NCBI GenBank assembly: GCA_034437515.1
Contig: DAOTTX010000428.1
Span: 1-44,844 of the forward strand
DNA: 44,844 nt
Direction of reading: 5' to 3'
Source of the DNA: DAOTTX01 sp034437515
Lineage (GTDB): Bacteria > Chloroflexota > Anaerolineae > Aggregatilineales > Phototrophicaceae
The number at the start of each line of letters is the position of its first letter. Position 1 is the first letter of the stretch. The notes beneath the pieces were generated by a model, which saw only the letters and a list, made by a program, of their open reading frames with translations, did not search any database and had not been told where the DNA came from. This document shows positions 32,601 through 39,977 of the stretch, piece after piece. Both the position numbers and the translations under genes were made by a program.

Positions 32601-33726
32601 CGACCGTCGCCAGCGCCAGCGGCAGAATGCCGACGTATAATGCACCCTCGACGTAGTTCTTGATTCCCCAGTCGATATACGGGCGTCCGATGGCATCGAC
32701 GGCCTGCACCGTCTCACCGGCGAACAGATCATAATAGCTGTGCTGCACCGGGCTACCGTAGAAGTTCGGCATCACATACATGATGACATCACGGAAGGGA
32801 TGGGCGAAACTCAGCACCGTGTCGAGGTCGGCGCGTTCCGCCCGCCAATTGGTGTTGGCGAACTCCACCAACGGGATGAACTGCACCGCCGCGAGTCCCA
32901 TGCCTAGCGTGACCATCCCTAGCAGCCACACCGCCGGGGATGCCTGTGCCAGTAGCGCCCCGCCGACGCCTTTCTGCACGCGCTGAGTCCACGCCAGCCA
33001 CAGCAGACGCGCCAGACTGAAATACCCGGCAATAAGCAGCGTGTAGATCGTGACCTCCGGGTGCCCGGCGAACACGTTGAAGGCCAACGCGACTGCGCCC
33101 ACCGCCATCCAGGGGGCGGAAGCCGCCCGCCCGAACAACGACTGCTTACGAATGATGAACTCCGCCATGAGCAAGATCAACGGCAGCCACGCCGCCGCGC
33201 CGAGGATCATGGGGTGTACCGCGCTGGCGATCAAAAAGCCGCACAGTTGGTAGGTGATGCCGGCAATCGCCCCGCCGACCGTCGCCGTACCCAATCCACG
33301 CAGCAGCGCAAACATGAACGCCCCCGCCAGCCACAGGTTTAACATGGTGAACCAACCGTAGGCAACCGGCAGCGGCAGCACGTAATATAGCGCGCTCAAC
33401 GGGTAGAACGCGGACTGCTGCCCCGCCGCCAAAAACGGAATACCGCTGAACTGGTGCGGGTTCCACAGCGGCACCTCGCCGTCTTCGAGGCTGGTGCGGA
33501 TGAACGACTTCCACTGGTAATTTTGCAACACGAGGTCGTCGAGCAGCTCGTTATGTGGAGCCGGTGCGCCGACCTGCGCTCGGTCGGTGGCATAAGGTTC
33601 AAACTTAAACAGGTTCTCCGTCGGCAGCAACGTCCGCCCGCCGACGGTCTGCGACCAGAACATGACCAGCGGCAGGAAGAACAGCAGCGCGACGACGGCG
33701 GCATCCGGCAGGGCGCGGCGCAGCAT
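29641..33726 (-). CDS. YfhO-type membrane protein fused to a polysaccharide flippase
   Basis: This is a 1361-aa polytopic protein. Residues 1 to about 850 follow the YfhO family: a first helix, the large periplasmic loop PLWNPHQFSGIPFLAAGQQSAFYPL, repeated helices, and an outer beta-rich domain (about 590-820) ending in a last helix at about 825-845. YfhO-like proteins are GT-C-related and linked to glycosylation of wall polymers. After a short linker (GGADDTSAV, about 850-857) comes a complete Wzx/MATE-like flippase of about 500 aa (RNSIAPIILNLFNRGIDF onward, about 12 helices). I start at ATG 33726, which has AGAGGGA 10 nt upstream and lies 24 nt after the predicted transcript start; the TTG at 33750 is rejected. 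The fusion implies that sugar transfer and lipid-linked glycan flipping are coupled; that is inference. Confidence 0.92.
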   Translation of the reverse strand: MLRRALPDAAVVALLFFLPLVMFWSQTVGGRTLLPTENLFKFEPYATDRAQVGAPAPHNELLDDLVLQNYQWKSFIRTSLEDGEVPLWNPHQFSGIPFLAAGQQSAFYPLSALYYVLPLPVAYGWFTMLNLWLAGAFMFALLRGLGTATVGGAIAGITYQLCGFLIASAVHPMILGAAAWLPLILLMAEFIIRKQSLFGRAASAPWMAVGAVALAFNVFAGHPEVTIYTLLIAGYFSLARLLWLAWTQRVQKGVGGALLAQASPAVWLLGMVTLGMGLAAVQFIPLVEFANTNWRAERADLDTVLSFAHPFRDVIMYVMPNFYGSPVQHSYYDLFAGETVQAVDAIGRPYIDWGIKNYVEGALYVGILPLALATVAVWHGLTRTRQPDAESGSHRVPYVLIFFILTLISLSFMFGLRTYVVVYALPGINQLNTAFRWVYGVTVGVAVMAGFGADLLWRTLTTEFDLRGTVRRAGRGLVVAGGALLAALLLSWVLFDLLRDLLPHVISALVGAPAAFNSPEMFYSFLFPQVLKLGVLLVLAGGVFLWAGYGRGRAHLWATFAVLLLAVDLIVAMRGFNPASDPELLDYTPDSIAWLQAQRAEEGAFRYTTLDDPTAHRSLFQANTTLRYGLDDVRGYDSIIPLGYVDYMREVQIQPQLDFNRVAPLYLDRVAGGEVDWRRLDLLNVRYIVTHSGTTLPENVSAFEQVYEDDAVRIYRNPQAVPRAFTTDTVTLENWPGDITPATITRDTGREKLIEVEVDAETWLVVSENYAPGWRAFVRPQDAPDADEQALPVERVLGQLQGVRLDAGAYTVRMVYSPQSFQVGAFASVISAALIALALGVWIWRFLTGGADDTSAVNRVARNSIAPIILNLFNRGIDFAFAFVMLRILGAADAGIYYYAIVVFVWFDIFTNFGLDVFLIREASRSRERARQFLLNTSYLRFFLVFACVPLLLGFILLRQALVDPALDQQALIAIGLLYIGLAPASISKGLTALFYAFEKAEYPAAVTTITTINKTVLQLIALLLGYGIVGLAGASIIVNVVTMGVLAWSAWRILGIGKTAPVTLEPAAESEPAPVITAKPDNPMIRRMVGESWPLMLNHFLATIFFQIDIVILEAMRGARIVGQYSVAYRWLLALNIIPAFFTQALLPVMSRQAEEDRAALARTYTLGVKLLVALAVPLAVAFTFMAEGLVLFLGGQDFMPAGAIALQIMIWSIPIGWMNSLTQYALIAVNLQRSITKAFALAVTFNIVTNIIFINQFGYRAAAVTTILSEAVLLLPFGMLLQSALGKLDWLDMVWRPAVAGAVMLVSTALLWPVTPVLALPAGSVVYLGVLWLLRPLNAAEWSLLLPLLPGRLRQMVVA

Positions 33727-33756
33727 AGGCAGTATCCCTCTGATTTGCAAAGCGTT

Positions 33757-33784
33757 AGTATAGTGGACGCTGTGCGATGTGCAA
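33757..33784 (-). promoter_or_regulatory. Promoter of the YfhO-flippase gene
   Basis: On the minus strand: -35 TTGCAC (33784-33779), 16-nt spacer, -10 TATACT (33762-33757). The expected start is near 33750, which puts the ATG at 33726 in the transcript and the upstream TTG at its very edge. Confidence 0.6.
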
Positions 33785-33916
33785 GGATTACGGACGAACG
33801 AAAACGAATGACCTCATGTTTGATTGGCTCACCCTTCGTTAATCCCCTCTCTAGAAACGAATCAAGAATACTATCCCCCTCAAACATTGAAATGCACCCG
33901 GCGACACGAAACCGCC

Positions 33917-33944
33917 CTGAAAATTTGGTAAACTTTGTTATAAT
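33917..33944 (+). promoter_or_regulatory. Promoter of tRNA-Arg
   Basis: A perfect -10 TATAAT (33939-33944) has a -35-like CTGAAA (33917-33922) 16 nt upstream. The predicted start is a base or two before the tRNA 5' end. Confidence 0.55.
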
Positions 33945-33952
33945 AAAATCAC

Positions 33953-34025
33953 GTCCTAGTGGCTCAGGGGATAGAGCAACCGCCTCCTAAGCGGTAGGTC
34001 ATAGGTTCGAATCCTATCTAGGACA
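33953..34025 (+). tRNA. tRNA-Arg (anticodon CCT)
   Basis: The 73-nt sequence folds as a full cloverleaf. The acceptor GTCCTAG pairs with CTAGGAC, followed by discriminator A. The D-arm is GCTC/GAGC. The anticodon stem ACCGC/GCGGT holds loop CTCCTAA, giving anticodon CCT for codon AGG. The T-arm ATAGG/CCTAT has loop TTCGAAT. The CCA end is not encoded. A terminator follows 5 nt later. No integrase gene is nearby. Confidence 0.97.
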
Positions 34026-34029
34026 ACAT

Positions 34030-34056
34030 GCCAGCCGCCGTGCTGGCTTTTTGTTT
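34030..34056 (+). terminator. Terminator after tRNA-Arg
   Basis: The perfect stem GCCAGC/GCTGGC (34030-34035, 34042-34047) is followed by TTTTTGTTT. It closes the monocistronic tRNA unit. Confidence 0.9.
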
Positions 34057-34142
34057 ACTCACAAGCAGGCTGTACCCCGCTTGCGCGCTGGCCGTTTCAT
34101 CGCTAGCATGGGGGTAACGGTGGATACTGAGGAAATTCGAGC

Positions 34143-35243
34143 ATGGCACACGACGATAACCACGACCAGCCCGACAAAGAGGAAACGAACGACTCCCCGG
34201 CGTCGGTCGTCTTTATGGAGATGATGCGTCGGGTCGCGGATGCCACCGGCGTCGGCAGCGATGAAGCGCCCTCCACCAAAAAGGAGGACGCGCCGGTCGA
34301 ACTCAACCCACCGCAGAAGTTCACCACACCCGAAGAACGTCGCCAGGCCGCCGCGCTGGAAGCGCAGCGCCTCAAGCGGGTGCAGCGCCGGCAGGAACGC
34401 CGCCGCCGCAACACCGTTGGCACGGTCAGCGGTTTGATCCGCACGATGTTCGTCGTCGCCGTTTCCGGCTTGTTGATCGCAACCATCCTCAGCATGTGGA
34501 CCGACCCGGCAGCCTTAGACGCCCGTGTCCGCGCTGAACTTGCCGGTGCCGCTGCCATCAACGCCGCGCCAACTGCGATCCCGATTGACTCCCCTACCCC
34601 GGCCATCACACCCAATTACGTCCGGCGCATCGGCATTATCTCCGGGCATTATGGCGTACCGCCGGAATCTTACGGTTCAACCTTTGACCCCGGCGCGGTC
34701 TGCCCGGATGGTCTGACGGAGAATCAGGTGAACTTCGAGATCGCGCAGCGGGTGGTGGTCGCCCTGCGTGAGCAGAATTACCGCGTCGATCTGCTGGAAG
34801 AGCACGACCCCAACCTTGACGACTATCGCGGAGATGCACTCGTGTCCATTCACTCTAACGACTGCCGGGATTACGGCGAGATCGTCTCCGGGTTTCTGGT
34901 CGCCAAGCACGAAGCCCGGCCTGATGGCGGCCCCGATCAGCGGTTGGTGAACTGCCTCGCGCAGCATTACGGCACGGTCACCGGCTTAGACCAACGCTTC
35001 GGCCTCACCCGTGACATGACTGACTACCACATCTTCAGCAAGATCAACGCCCGCACCCCCGGCGCGATCATGGAACTCGGTTTTATGTTCAATGATCGTG
35101 AGATACTCACCACCGAGCAAGACAAAATCGCGCAGGGGGTGGTCGATGGCATCGTGTGCTTCCTGCAAGATGGCGGGGGTGTCGTCCCCATCACGCCTGA
35201 ACCGGAAGTCACGGCGGCGGCTTCGGTCAACGCTGATGGATAA
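34143..35243 (+). CDS. N-acetylmuramoyl-L-alanine amidase (Amidase_3)
   Basis: This 366-aa protein has a charged cytosolic N-terminus (about 1-98, ending in a basic RRQERRRR patch), one membrane helix (about 100-118) and an outer zinc amidase domain (about 165-350). The domain shows GIISGHYG (first His), ENQVNFEIAQRV (Glu ligand), VSIHSND (second His) and AIMELGFMFND (catalytic Glu). It cleaves the bond between MurNAc and the stem peptide of peptidoglycan. The first motif is slightly unlike the usual HGG-D form. GAGGA precedes the ATG. The MaoC gene starts 33 nt downstream with its own ribosome site and is probably cotranscribed. Confidence 0.92.
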   Translation: MAHDDNHDQPDKEETNDSPASVVFMEMMRRVADATGVGSDEAPSTKKEDAPVELNPPQKFTTPEERRQAAALEAQRLKRVQRRQERRRRNTVGTVSGLIRTMFVVAVSGLLIATILSMWTDPAALDARVRAELAGAAAINAAPTAIPIDSPTPAITPNYVRRIGIISGHYGVPPESYGSTFDPGAVCPDGLTENQVNFEIAQRVVVALREQNYRVDLLEEHDPNLDDYRGDALVSIHSNDCRDYGEIVSGFLVAKHEARPDGGPDQRLVNCLAQHYGTVTGLDQRFGLTRDMTDYHIFSKINARTPGAIMELGFMFNDREILTTEQDKIAQGVVDGIVCFLQDGGGVVPITPEPEVTAAASVNADG

Positions 35244-35276
35244 GCCCAGGCTGATACACAAATGGAGAGATAAAAC

Positions 35277-35744
35277 GTGAATATTCGCAAAGACCGCCCG
35301 TTGGGCAAGTTCTTCGAGGAATTCGAGGTCGGGCAGAAGATGATCTCACGCGGACGTACCATCACCGAGAGCGACATCATGCAGTTTGGCACACTCACCG
35401 GGGACTTCAACCCGATGCACTTCGACGCGGCCTACATGCAAGATCATATGCTGGGGCAGCGAGTGGCGCACGGCATGTTGACGGTCAGCTATGCGGTGGG
35501 GCAAGCCTACCAACTCGGCTTTATGGATCAGACCGTGCTGTCCTTCCGGGCGATTGAGATGAAATTCAGCATCCCCGTGTTTATCGGGGATACGATGCAT
35601 GTGGAGATCGAAGTGGCGGCGACCAAACCCGCCCGGCGGCTCGGCGGGGGGATCGTCACCTTTGATGTGCGCATCGTCAACCAGGAAGGCAAGGCCGTGC
35701 AAAAGGGCACCTGGACGGTGCTGATGGCCTCTCGACCAGATTAG
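35277..35744 (+). CDS. MaoC-like (R)-hydratase domain protein
   Basis: This 155-aa single hot-dog-fold protein starts at a GTG with GGAGAG 8 nt upstream. The hydratase-2 motif is present: TGDFNPMHFD with the catalytic Asp and His, followed by GQRVAHGMLTVSYAVG. The family hydrates trans-2-enoyl-CoA or related thioesters; some members act in polyketide or fatty-acid side paths. Substrate is unknown. The stop shares TTAG (35741-35744) with the tail of the broken clpB on the other strand. It follows the amidase gene by 33 nt. Confidence 0.9.
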   Translation: MNIRKDRPLGKFFEEFEVGQKMISRGRTITESDIMQFGTLTGDFNPMHFDAAYMQDHMLGQRVAHGMLTVSYAVGQAYQLGFMDQTVLSFRAIEMKFSIPVFIGDTMHVEIEVAATKPARRLGGGIVTFDVRIVNQEGKAVQKGTWTVLMASRPD

Positions 35745-36498
35745 ATAGGGGCGGAGCACCGTCTCAACGTCTCCGCCTGACCGTCACTATCGGCGATTTC
35801 CTTCAGCACAGCTTTGAGGCGTTCCTCGAACTCACCCCGGAACTTGGCCCCGGCGACCAGACTGCCCATATCCAACGCGACGATGCGCTGCGCCAGTCCT
35901 TCTACGATGGCGGTTTTACCAACACCGGCCTCGCCGATGAGCACCGGGTTATTCTTGGTGCGGCGGCTGATGACGTGAATCGCCGGGCGGCAGTGGTCAG
36001 GTCACGCCCGTATTTTTCCAGGCTTTGATAGGTGCCTTCGGGGTCTTGCGTGGTGACGCGCTGCCCGCCACGAATGGCGGTCAATGCCTGTAAGATCGCG
36101 TCCTGCGTGATGCTATGCCGGTTCAGCAATGATCCCGTTGAACGCGCATCGACCAGTGCCAGCAACACATGCTCAGTGCTGATGTACTCGTCACGCATCT
36201 TGCCGGCCTGCTTTTCAGCCTGCGTCAGCACCTGGGATGCTTCCCGACTGAGGCCGACCTGTACGTTACTGCCGGAAATGCGCGGCAGTCCGTCCAGTGT
36301 GCCCTGTAGGTCGTTGAGTACAACATTCGGGCGTGCGCCGATCTTGGCGACGACTTCCGGCACCACACCGTCCTCCTGCATCAGCAAGGCCGCTAAGATG
36401 TGTGCCGGTTCGATGGCGTTGTGGTTGTACTCGGTCGCGAGTGATTTTGCTTGTAAGAGCGCCTGTTGCGCTTTATTGGTATACGTATTCAGGTCCAT
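35741..36498 (-). pseudogene. clpB: Decayed clpB (disaggregase), N-terminal fragment with frameshift and deletions
   Basis: The 5' part from ATG 36498 (GGGAGG upstream) encodes an intact Clp N domain (NKAQQALLQAKSLA to YGRDLT). About 20 expected codons are then missing and the frame shifts near 35985-36000. The homologous reading resumes in another frame as VISRRTKNNPVLIGEAGVGKTAIVEGLAQRIV with an intact Walker A. A second, in-frame gap removes about 14 residues before ALDMGSLVAGAKFRGEFEER. The homology then stops after DSDGQ, so Walker B and the whole second half of the normal 860-aa protein are lost. A working copy elsewhere is likely but cannot be seen. The N domain could still be translated as a 198-aa product with a nonsense tail. 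Confidence 0.92.
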
Positions 36499-36592
36499 AG
36501 GCTTTTAATGCCCTCCCATTACTATCATCTAATAATGTAGGGCATCTACGTAAAAAGCCTGTCAACAAACTATTAGACTTTTATCGGAATCG

Positions 36593-36925
36593 CTACTTCC
36601 CGAAGTCGCTATCAAACAGCAGGCGAATACCGAAGATCAGCACTACCGCGCCGATCACCCCGACGATGATGTTGCTGATGATCCAGATGTCACCAAAGCT
36701 GACGCCGACGATGCGCAGCAGCACGCTCCCGGTGATGCCACCCCCCAGGCCGAGCAGGGCATCGCCGACCGGCCCGTAACCCTTGCCGCGCATCAACTGC
36801 CCGACCAGATAACCGATGAGCATCCACACCGCGACCATGAACAGCAAGCCGATGATCCCGGCGACCGCGTTGACCGCGATCCATGCTACGACAATCACCG
36901 CCAGCAGCAGTAGTAACTGAGCCAT
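36593..36925 (-). CDS. GlsB/YeaQ/YmgE-family membrane protein
   Basis: This 110-aa protein has three or four membrane helices in the pattern of transglycosylase-associated proteins (PF04226): GYLVGQLMRGKGYGPVGDALLGLGGGITGSVLL is the family core, and a last helix GVIGAVVLIFGIRLLF follows. The 25-aa N-terminal extra helix makes it slightly longer than the usual 80-85 aa. The family is tied to general stress, but its role is not known. AGGAGA precedes the ATG. It is transcribed alone, just upstream of the broken clpB. Confidence 0.92.
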   Translation of the reverse strand: MAQLLLLLAVIVVAWIAVNAVAGIIGLLFMVAVWMLIGYLVGQLMRGKGYGPVGDALLGLGGGITGSVLLRIVGVSFGDIWIISNIIVGVIGAVVLIFGIRLLFDSDFGK

Positions 36926-36996
36926 TTTATCTCTCCTAGAACACTATTTCGTCTATACTCTATATTACGCGATTGTCACGAGAAACGTTGCAAAGT

Positions 36997-37992
36997 CTAG
37001 CGTGAGACACCGGTGATAAACAGATCAAGCGCCAGCAGCATGTCGATGCGCCCGGTTTTGATCTTCAGGTCAAGCTCGGCGAGGTTGCGATAGATGCGCT
37101 CTAAGTCCTCCAGAGAAAACGCCTGTGCTTGCTGGGCGGCCTTCTGTGCCGGGTAAGAGTGGATGCCCAGCGCACTCGCCAGGCCGTCCCTGTTGCCTTT
37201 GGTGATGAAATGTTCTTTCGCCAGCAGCAGCAAGCGGAACTGGCGCACGATCATCCCGAAGATGCTGAACGGGTCTTGCTTCTTGTCACTCAACAGACGG
37301 TGCATGAGTTCGAGCGCCTGCTCGCCACGCCCGGTGGCGATGGCATCCGTCAGCGCGAAGATGTTGGCCTCCGGCACGTAAGGCGTGAGTGTGGCGACGT
37401 CGTCCTCGCTGATCGGGCGGTTTTCCCCGGCAGTGTAGGCCACCAGTTTGACCAACTCGTTATCCGCAAGGCGGAGATCGGTGCCGGTCACAGCAGAGAG
37501 CGCGACCGCTGCCCGTTTGTCCATCGGTATTTCGTAGATCTTTTCCGCACGGTGCAAAATCCATGAGACGGTGTCTTTAGGCGCGTTAAACGCTCGCACG
37601 AAGCCGTTGTCCATATTGTCGGCGAATTTCATCACCGCGTTCTTAGCGGAGAGTGCGCCGCCGCGTTCGACCAGCACCAGCCGTGCATGGTCTGGGAGTT
37701 CGGGAAGTGCCTCTTGCAGGCGTTGTACGGCCTCTTTGCCCGTTTTCCCCGCCCCTTTTCGGGTAATCCAACCGATCAACCCCTTGACGATAGCAAGCCG
37801 CCGGTCGGATAGAAACGGAAACGACGATACCGCGTTGAGGATCTCCGCTACGGTGGCGGTGGTGCCGTCGAACTCGGTAATGTTCATCTCCGCGTTGATG
37901 TCGCCGCCCATCTCCGCACGGAACTTGCTCACCGCCTCATCAATGGCGATGTCGTCATCCCCGTGCAAGATGTAAAAATTTTTTGTGCTCAT
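36997..37992 (-). CDS. holA: DNA polymerase III subunit delta
   Basis: This 331-aa protein has the delta/HolA layout: an N-terminal AAA+-like fold (NFYILHGDDDIAIDEAV, FPFLSDRRLAIVKGL, LPDHARLVLVERG), a three-helix domain and a C-terminal collar domain (PFSIFGMIVRQFRLLLLAKE, AELDLKIKTGRIDMLLALDLFI). Delta opens the sliding clamp as part of the clamp loader. As in the family, it lacks a working Walker A. The start at ATG 37992 (MSTKNFYILHG) gives the normal length; a longer in-frame form from 38073 would run into the divergent gene's promoter. It is divergent from the PPC protein gene. Confidence 0.93.
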   Translation of the reverse strand: MSTKNFYILHGDDDIAIDEAVSKFRAEMGGDINAEMNITEFDGTTATVAEILNAVSSFPFLSDRRLAIVKGLIGWITRKGAGKTGKEAVQRLQEALPELPDHARLVLVERGGALSAKNAVMKFADNMDNGFVRAFNAPKDTVSWILHRAEKIYEIPMDKRAAVALSAVTGTDLRLADNELVKLVAYTAGENRPISEDDVATLTPYVPEANIFALTDAIATGRGEQALELMHRLLSDKKQDPFSIFGMIVRQFRLLLLAKEHFITKGNRDGLASALGIHSYPAQKAAQQAQAFSLEDLERIYRNLAELDLKIKTGRIDMLLALDLFITGVSR

Positions 37993-38030
37993 GTGTCGCC
38001 CATCAGTGGTAAACCGTCTGTTATGTTCGC

Positions 38031-38036
38031 TATAAT
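38031..38036 (+). promoter_or_regulatory. Candidate -10 element of the PPC protein gene
   Basis: A perfect TATAAT stands 31 nt before the TTG start at 38068. The -35 (TGGTAA-like) is weak. Its position supports a start at or after about 38043 and argues against the longer reading frame from 37963. Confidence 0.45.
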
Positions 38037-38067
38037 AGGCCAACATGCAAAGAAGGGAAAGACAACC

Positions 38068-39348
38068 TTGCACAAACTTTCTATATTGCTCTTATTGATG
38101 GTCGGGGTCGTCGCGAGTGTGGTGGCACAAGCGGAACTCGACCTCGGCACGACGATCAGCGGTGAACTCGAAACCGGCGAGAGCGACCCCTACACATTTG
38201 AAGCCGAAGCCGGCACCACCATCAACATCAGCCTGACCTCGGACGACTTCGACCCCTATCTGACGCTCACCGGCACCGATGGCGGCGAGATCGCTACCGA
38301 CGACGACAGCGGCGGCGACCGTAACGCGCTCATCGTCAACCTCACCCTGCCCGAAACCGGCACCTATACCGTCGTCGCTGCCAGCTTCAACGACCAGGGC
38401 GAGGGGACGTATAAACTCGCGCTGACGCAGGTCGTGGTCGAAAGCATCGCCTATGGCGAGACGATCACGGAAGACCCGGCGCAGGGTGTGCCAGTCACAG
38501 AATACACGTTCAGCGGGGCGGCAACCGATCAAATACTGGTCACGTTGACGACGCAAGAAACCAGCGGTTTCGTGGAGATGACCGGCCCGGACGACGAACG
38601 GCTGGGCAGCAGCCTGTATCTCGACTCGACAACCACGCGCCTCGGCCCGGTGCAACTGCCGGAAGCGGGCGCGTATTCGCTGACCGTGCGGGCGAGTTCT
38701 GTCTTCGCGCTGACGCTGCAACGCATCGACCCGGCGACGGTCAGCCTCGGTGAATCGGTCGTCGGCTCATTTGATGCGGACGACGACACACTGATCTACA
38801 GTTTTACATCCGAGGCCGACCAACTGGTGGATTTTAACGTGCAGGATAGCACGATTGAAACACGCCTCGACGTGATGAATCCCGGCCTCGTGGCGGAAAG
38901 CCAGACCGGCACCCCACCAGTGATACAAAACTTCTTCGCCCGGCAAGGCCAGACGTACTACGTCATCCTGACGCCGAGCGAGGCCGACGCAACAGGCGGC
39001 TCGCTGACGTTGAGCATCGCCCAGGCACCGCAGGCATCGCTCGATGACGGCCCGGTCGAACTCAACCTGACCGCCAACAGTGCGCAGCGCTACCTGACCT
39101 TTGCGGGCAGCGCGGATGAGGTCGTCCGGTTGAGCGCGACCGCCAGCCAGCCGATGACGCTCAACGACCAGCCTTACATCGCGGTGACGCAGGCCGGCGC
39201 GACCATCGCCACGTTGACACCGCAGGGCACGCTGCGTGTTGTGATGGACTTCCGCGTGCCCGAAGACGGTGAGGTGCGCGTGCTGGTGCAGACCTTCACC
39301 GACATCACCTACACGGTGAGCTTAACCCGCAACATCGAGGACGAATAA
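38068..39348 (+). CDS. Secreted protein with PPC (pre-peptidase C-terminal) type domains
   Basis: This 426-aa protein begins at a TTG with AAGGGA 9 nt upstream. This gives a normal signal peptide (HKLSILLLLMVGVVASVVAQAE), whereas upstream starts add a poor leader and overlap the promoter. The mature part is a string of beta-sandwich modules. The first (about 25-135) is a clear PPC domain (SGELETGESDPYTFEAEAGTTI, FDPYLTL, DDDSGGDRNA, LPETGTYTVVAAS); at least two weaker copies follow (GSFDADDDTLIYSFTSEADQLV and others). PPC modules occur in secreted enzymes and bind matrix or calcium. No enzyme domain is seen. The stop overlaps the next gene's ATG by one base (TAATG). Confidence 0.83.
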   Translation: MHKLSILLLLMVGVVASVVAQAELDLGTTISGELETGESDPYTFEAEAGTTINISLTSDDFDPYLTLTGTDGGEIATDDDSGGDRNALIVNLTLPETGTYTVVAASFNDQGEGTYKLALTQVVVESIAYGETITEDPAQGVPVTEYTFSGAATDQILVTLTTQETSGFVEMTGPDDERLGSSLYLDSTTTRLGPVQLPEAGAYSLTVRASSVFALTLQRIDPATVSLGESVVGSFDADDDTLIYSFTSEADQLVDFNVQDSTIETRLDVMNPGLVAESQTGTPPVIQNFFARQGQTYYVILTPSEADATGGSLTLSIAQAPQASLDDGPVELNLTANSAQRYLTFAGSADEVVRLSATASQPMTLNDQPYIAVTQAGATIATLTPQGTLRVVMDFRVPEDGEVRVLVQTFTDITYTVSLTRNIEDE

Positions 39349-39734
39349 TGGGCTTTGAATACTCTTGGGACGACGAAGAAGCGCAGACCGTCTTACGCTA
39401 TACGGCGGTCGGCGATGATTGGAACTGGAACGACTATCACAAAACCGTGCGCACGGCGTTATTCGCGTTGCATCGCATCGGGCACGCGGTCGATGTGATG
39501 GTTGATCTGAGTGGTACGGATCATCTGCCGGGTGGGGCGGTCGCGCATGTGCGTAGCTTCGGCAAACGCCAGAACCCCAACCTGACCGGGCGGGCGGTCG
39601 TCATCGGGTTAGACCGCGATGTCGAGCGCACGCTCACCGGCGGCAGTGAGGAGCGTATGTTGCAATTCGGTGAGCAAGCCCTCTACTTCGTCGATGATGA
39701 GGCCGGCGCACAAAAGATTCTAGCGACCTTTTAA
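39348..39734 (+). CDS. Small SpoIIAA/STAS-like protein (paralogue 3)
   Basis: This 128-aa soluble protein starts at an ATG that shares one base with the previous stop (TAATG), so translation is probably coupled. It shows the family pattern: EYSWDDEEAQTVLRY, DDWNWNDYHKTVRTAL, VDVMVDLSGTDHLPGGAV, GRAVVIGLD and a C-terminal helix. It is closest to the protein at 29144-29539. Its role is unknown; coupling to a secreted PPC protein is curious, since this product has no export signal. Confidence 0.78.
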   Translation: MGFEYSWDDEEAQTVLRYTAVGDDWNWNDYHKTVRTALFALHRIGHAVDVMVDLSGTDHLPGGAVAHVRSFGKRQNPNLTGRAVVIGLDRDVERTLTGGSEERMLQFGEQALYFVDDEAGAQKILATF

Positions 39735-39977
39735 GCGTTTTGAACCCCATCCGGTTTGACCTGTCGGTCAGCCCAATCTCCCAGTAGACAGGGACTGAAA
39801 GGGGCAGCTATCCGTCAGTAAGTTGCAGGTGATTTTGTACGTCTCAGGGCGACCGCACTGGGTCGCCCCTACGAATGATGGACGTTCTTTTGTCACCCTG
39901 TCCCTTTAGCGGACAGGCACCTGTAGCCGTCTACAGGGGCAAGCTCCCGTAGGTGGACACATCGATTCGCCCCTATC
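39735..39977. repeat. Palindrome cluster between convergent genes (REP-like)
   Basis: Three perfect hairpins lie within 91 bases: 39847-39854 with 39861-39868 (GGGCGACC/GGTCGCCC), 39897-39903 with 39911-39917 (CCTGTCC/GGACAGG) and 39920-39926 with 39931-39937 (CCTGTAG/CTACAGG). The first is followed by CCCTACGAA, a layout I associate with dispersed GGGCGACC...GGTCGCCCCTACG repeats in environmental genomes; that link is from memory. None has a strong T-run. There is no gene in this 243-base gap. Confidence 0.65.

Noticed and set aside
33726..33750. TTG at 33750 as start of the YfhO-flippase gene
   Set aside because: The predicted transcript begins about there, and AGAGGGA is correctly spaced only for the ATG at 33726.
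33900..34060. tRNA-Arg as an integration site of a genomic island
   Set aside because: No integrase, no direct repeat of the tRNA 3' end and ordinary chromosomal genes on both sides.
37963..38067. Longer N-terminus for the PPC protein, starting at 37963 or 38023
   Set aside because: It would overlap the holA start and the TATAAT at 38031-38036 and would bury the signal peptide 35 residues in; the TTG at 38068 has a ribosome site.
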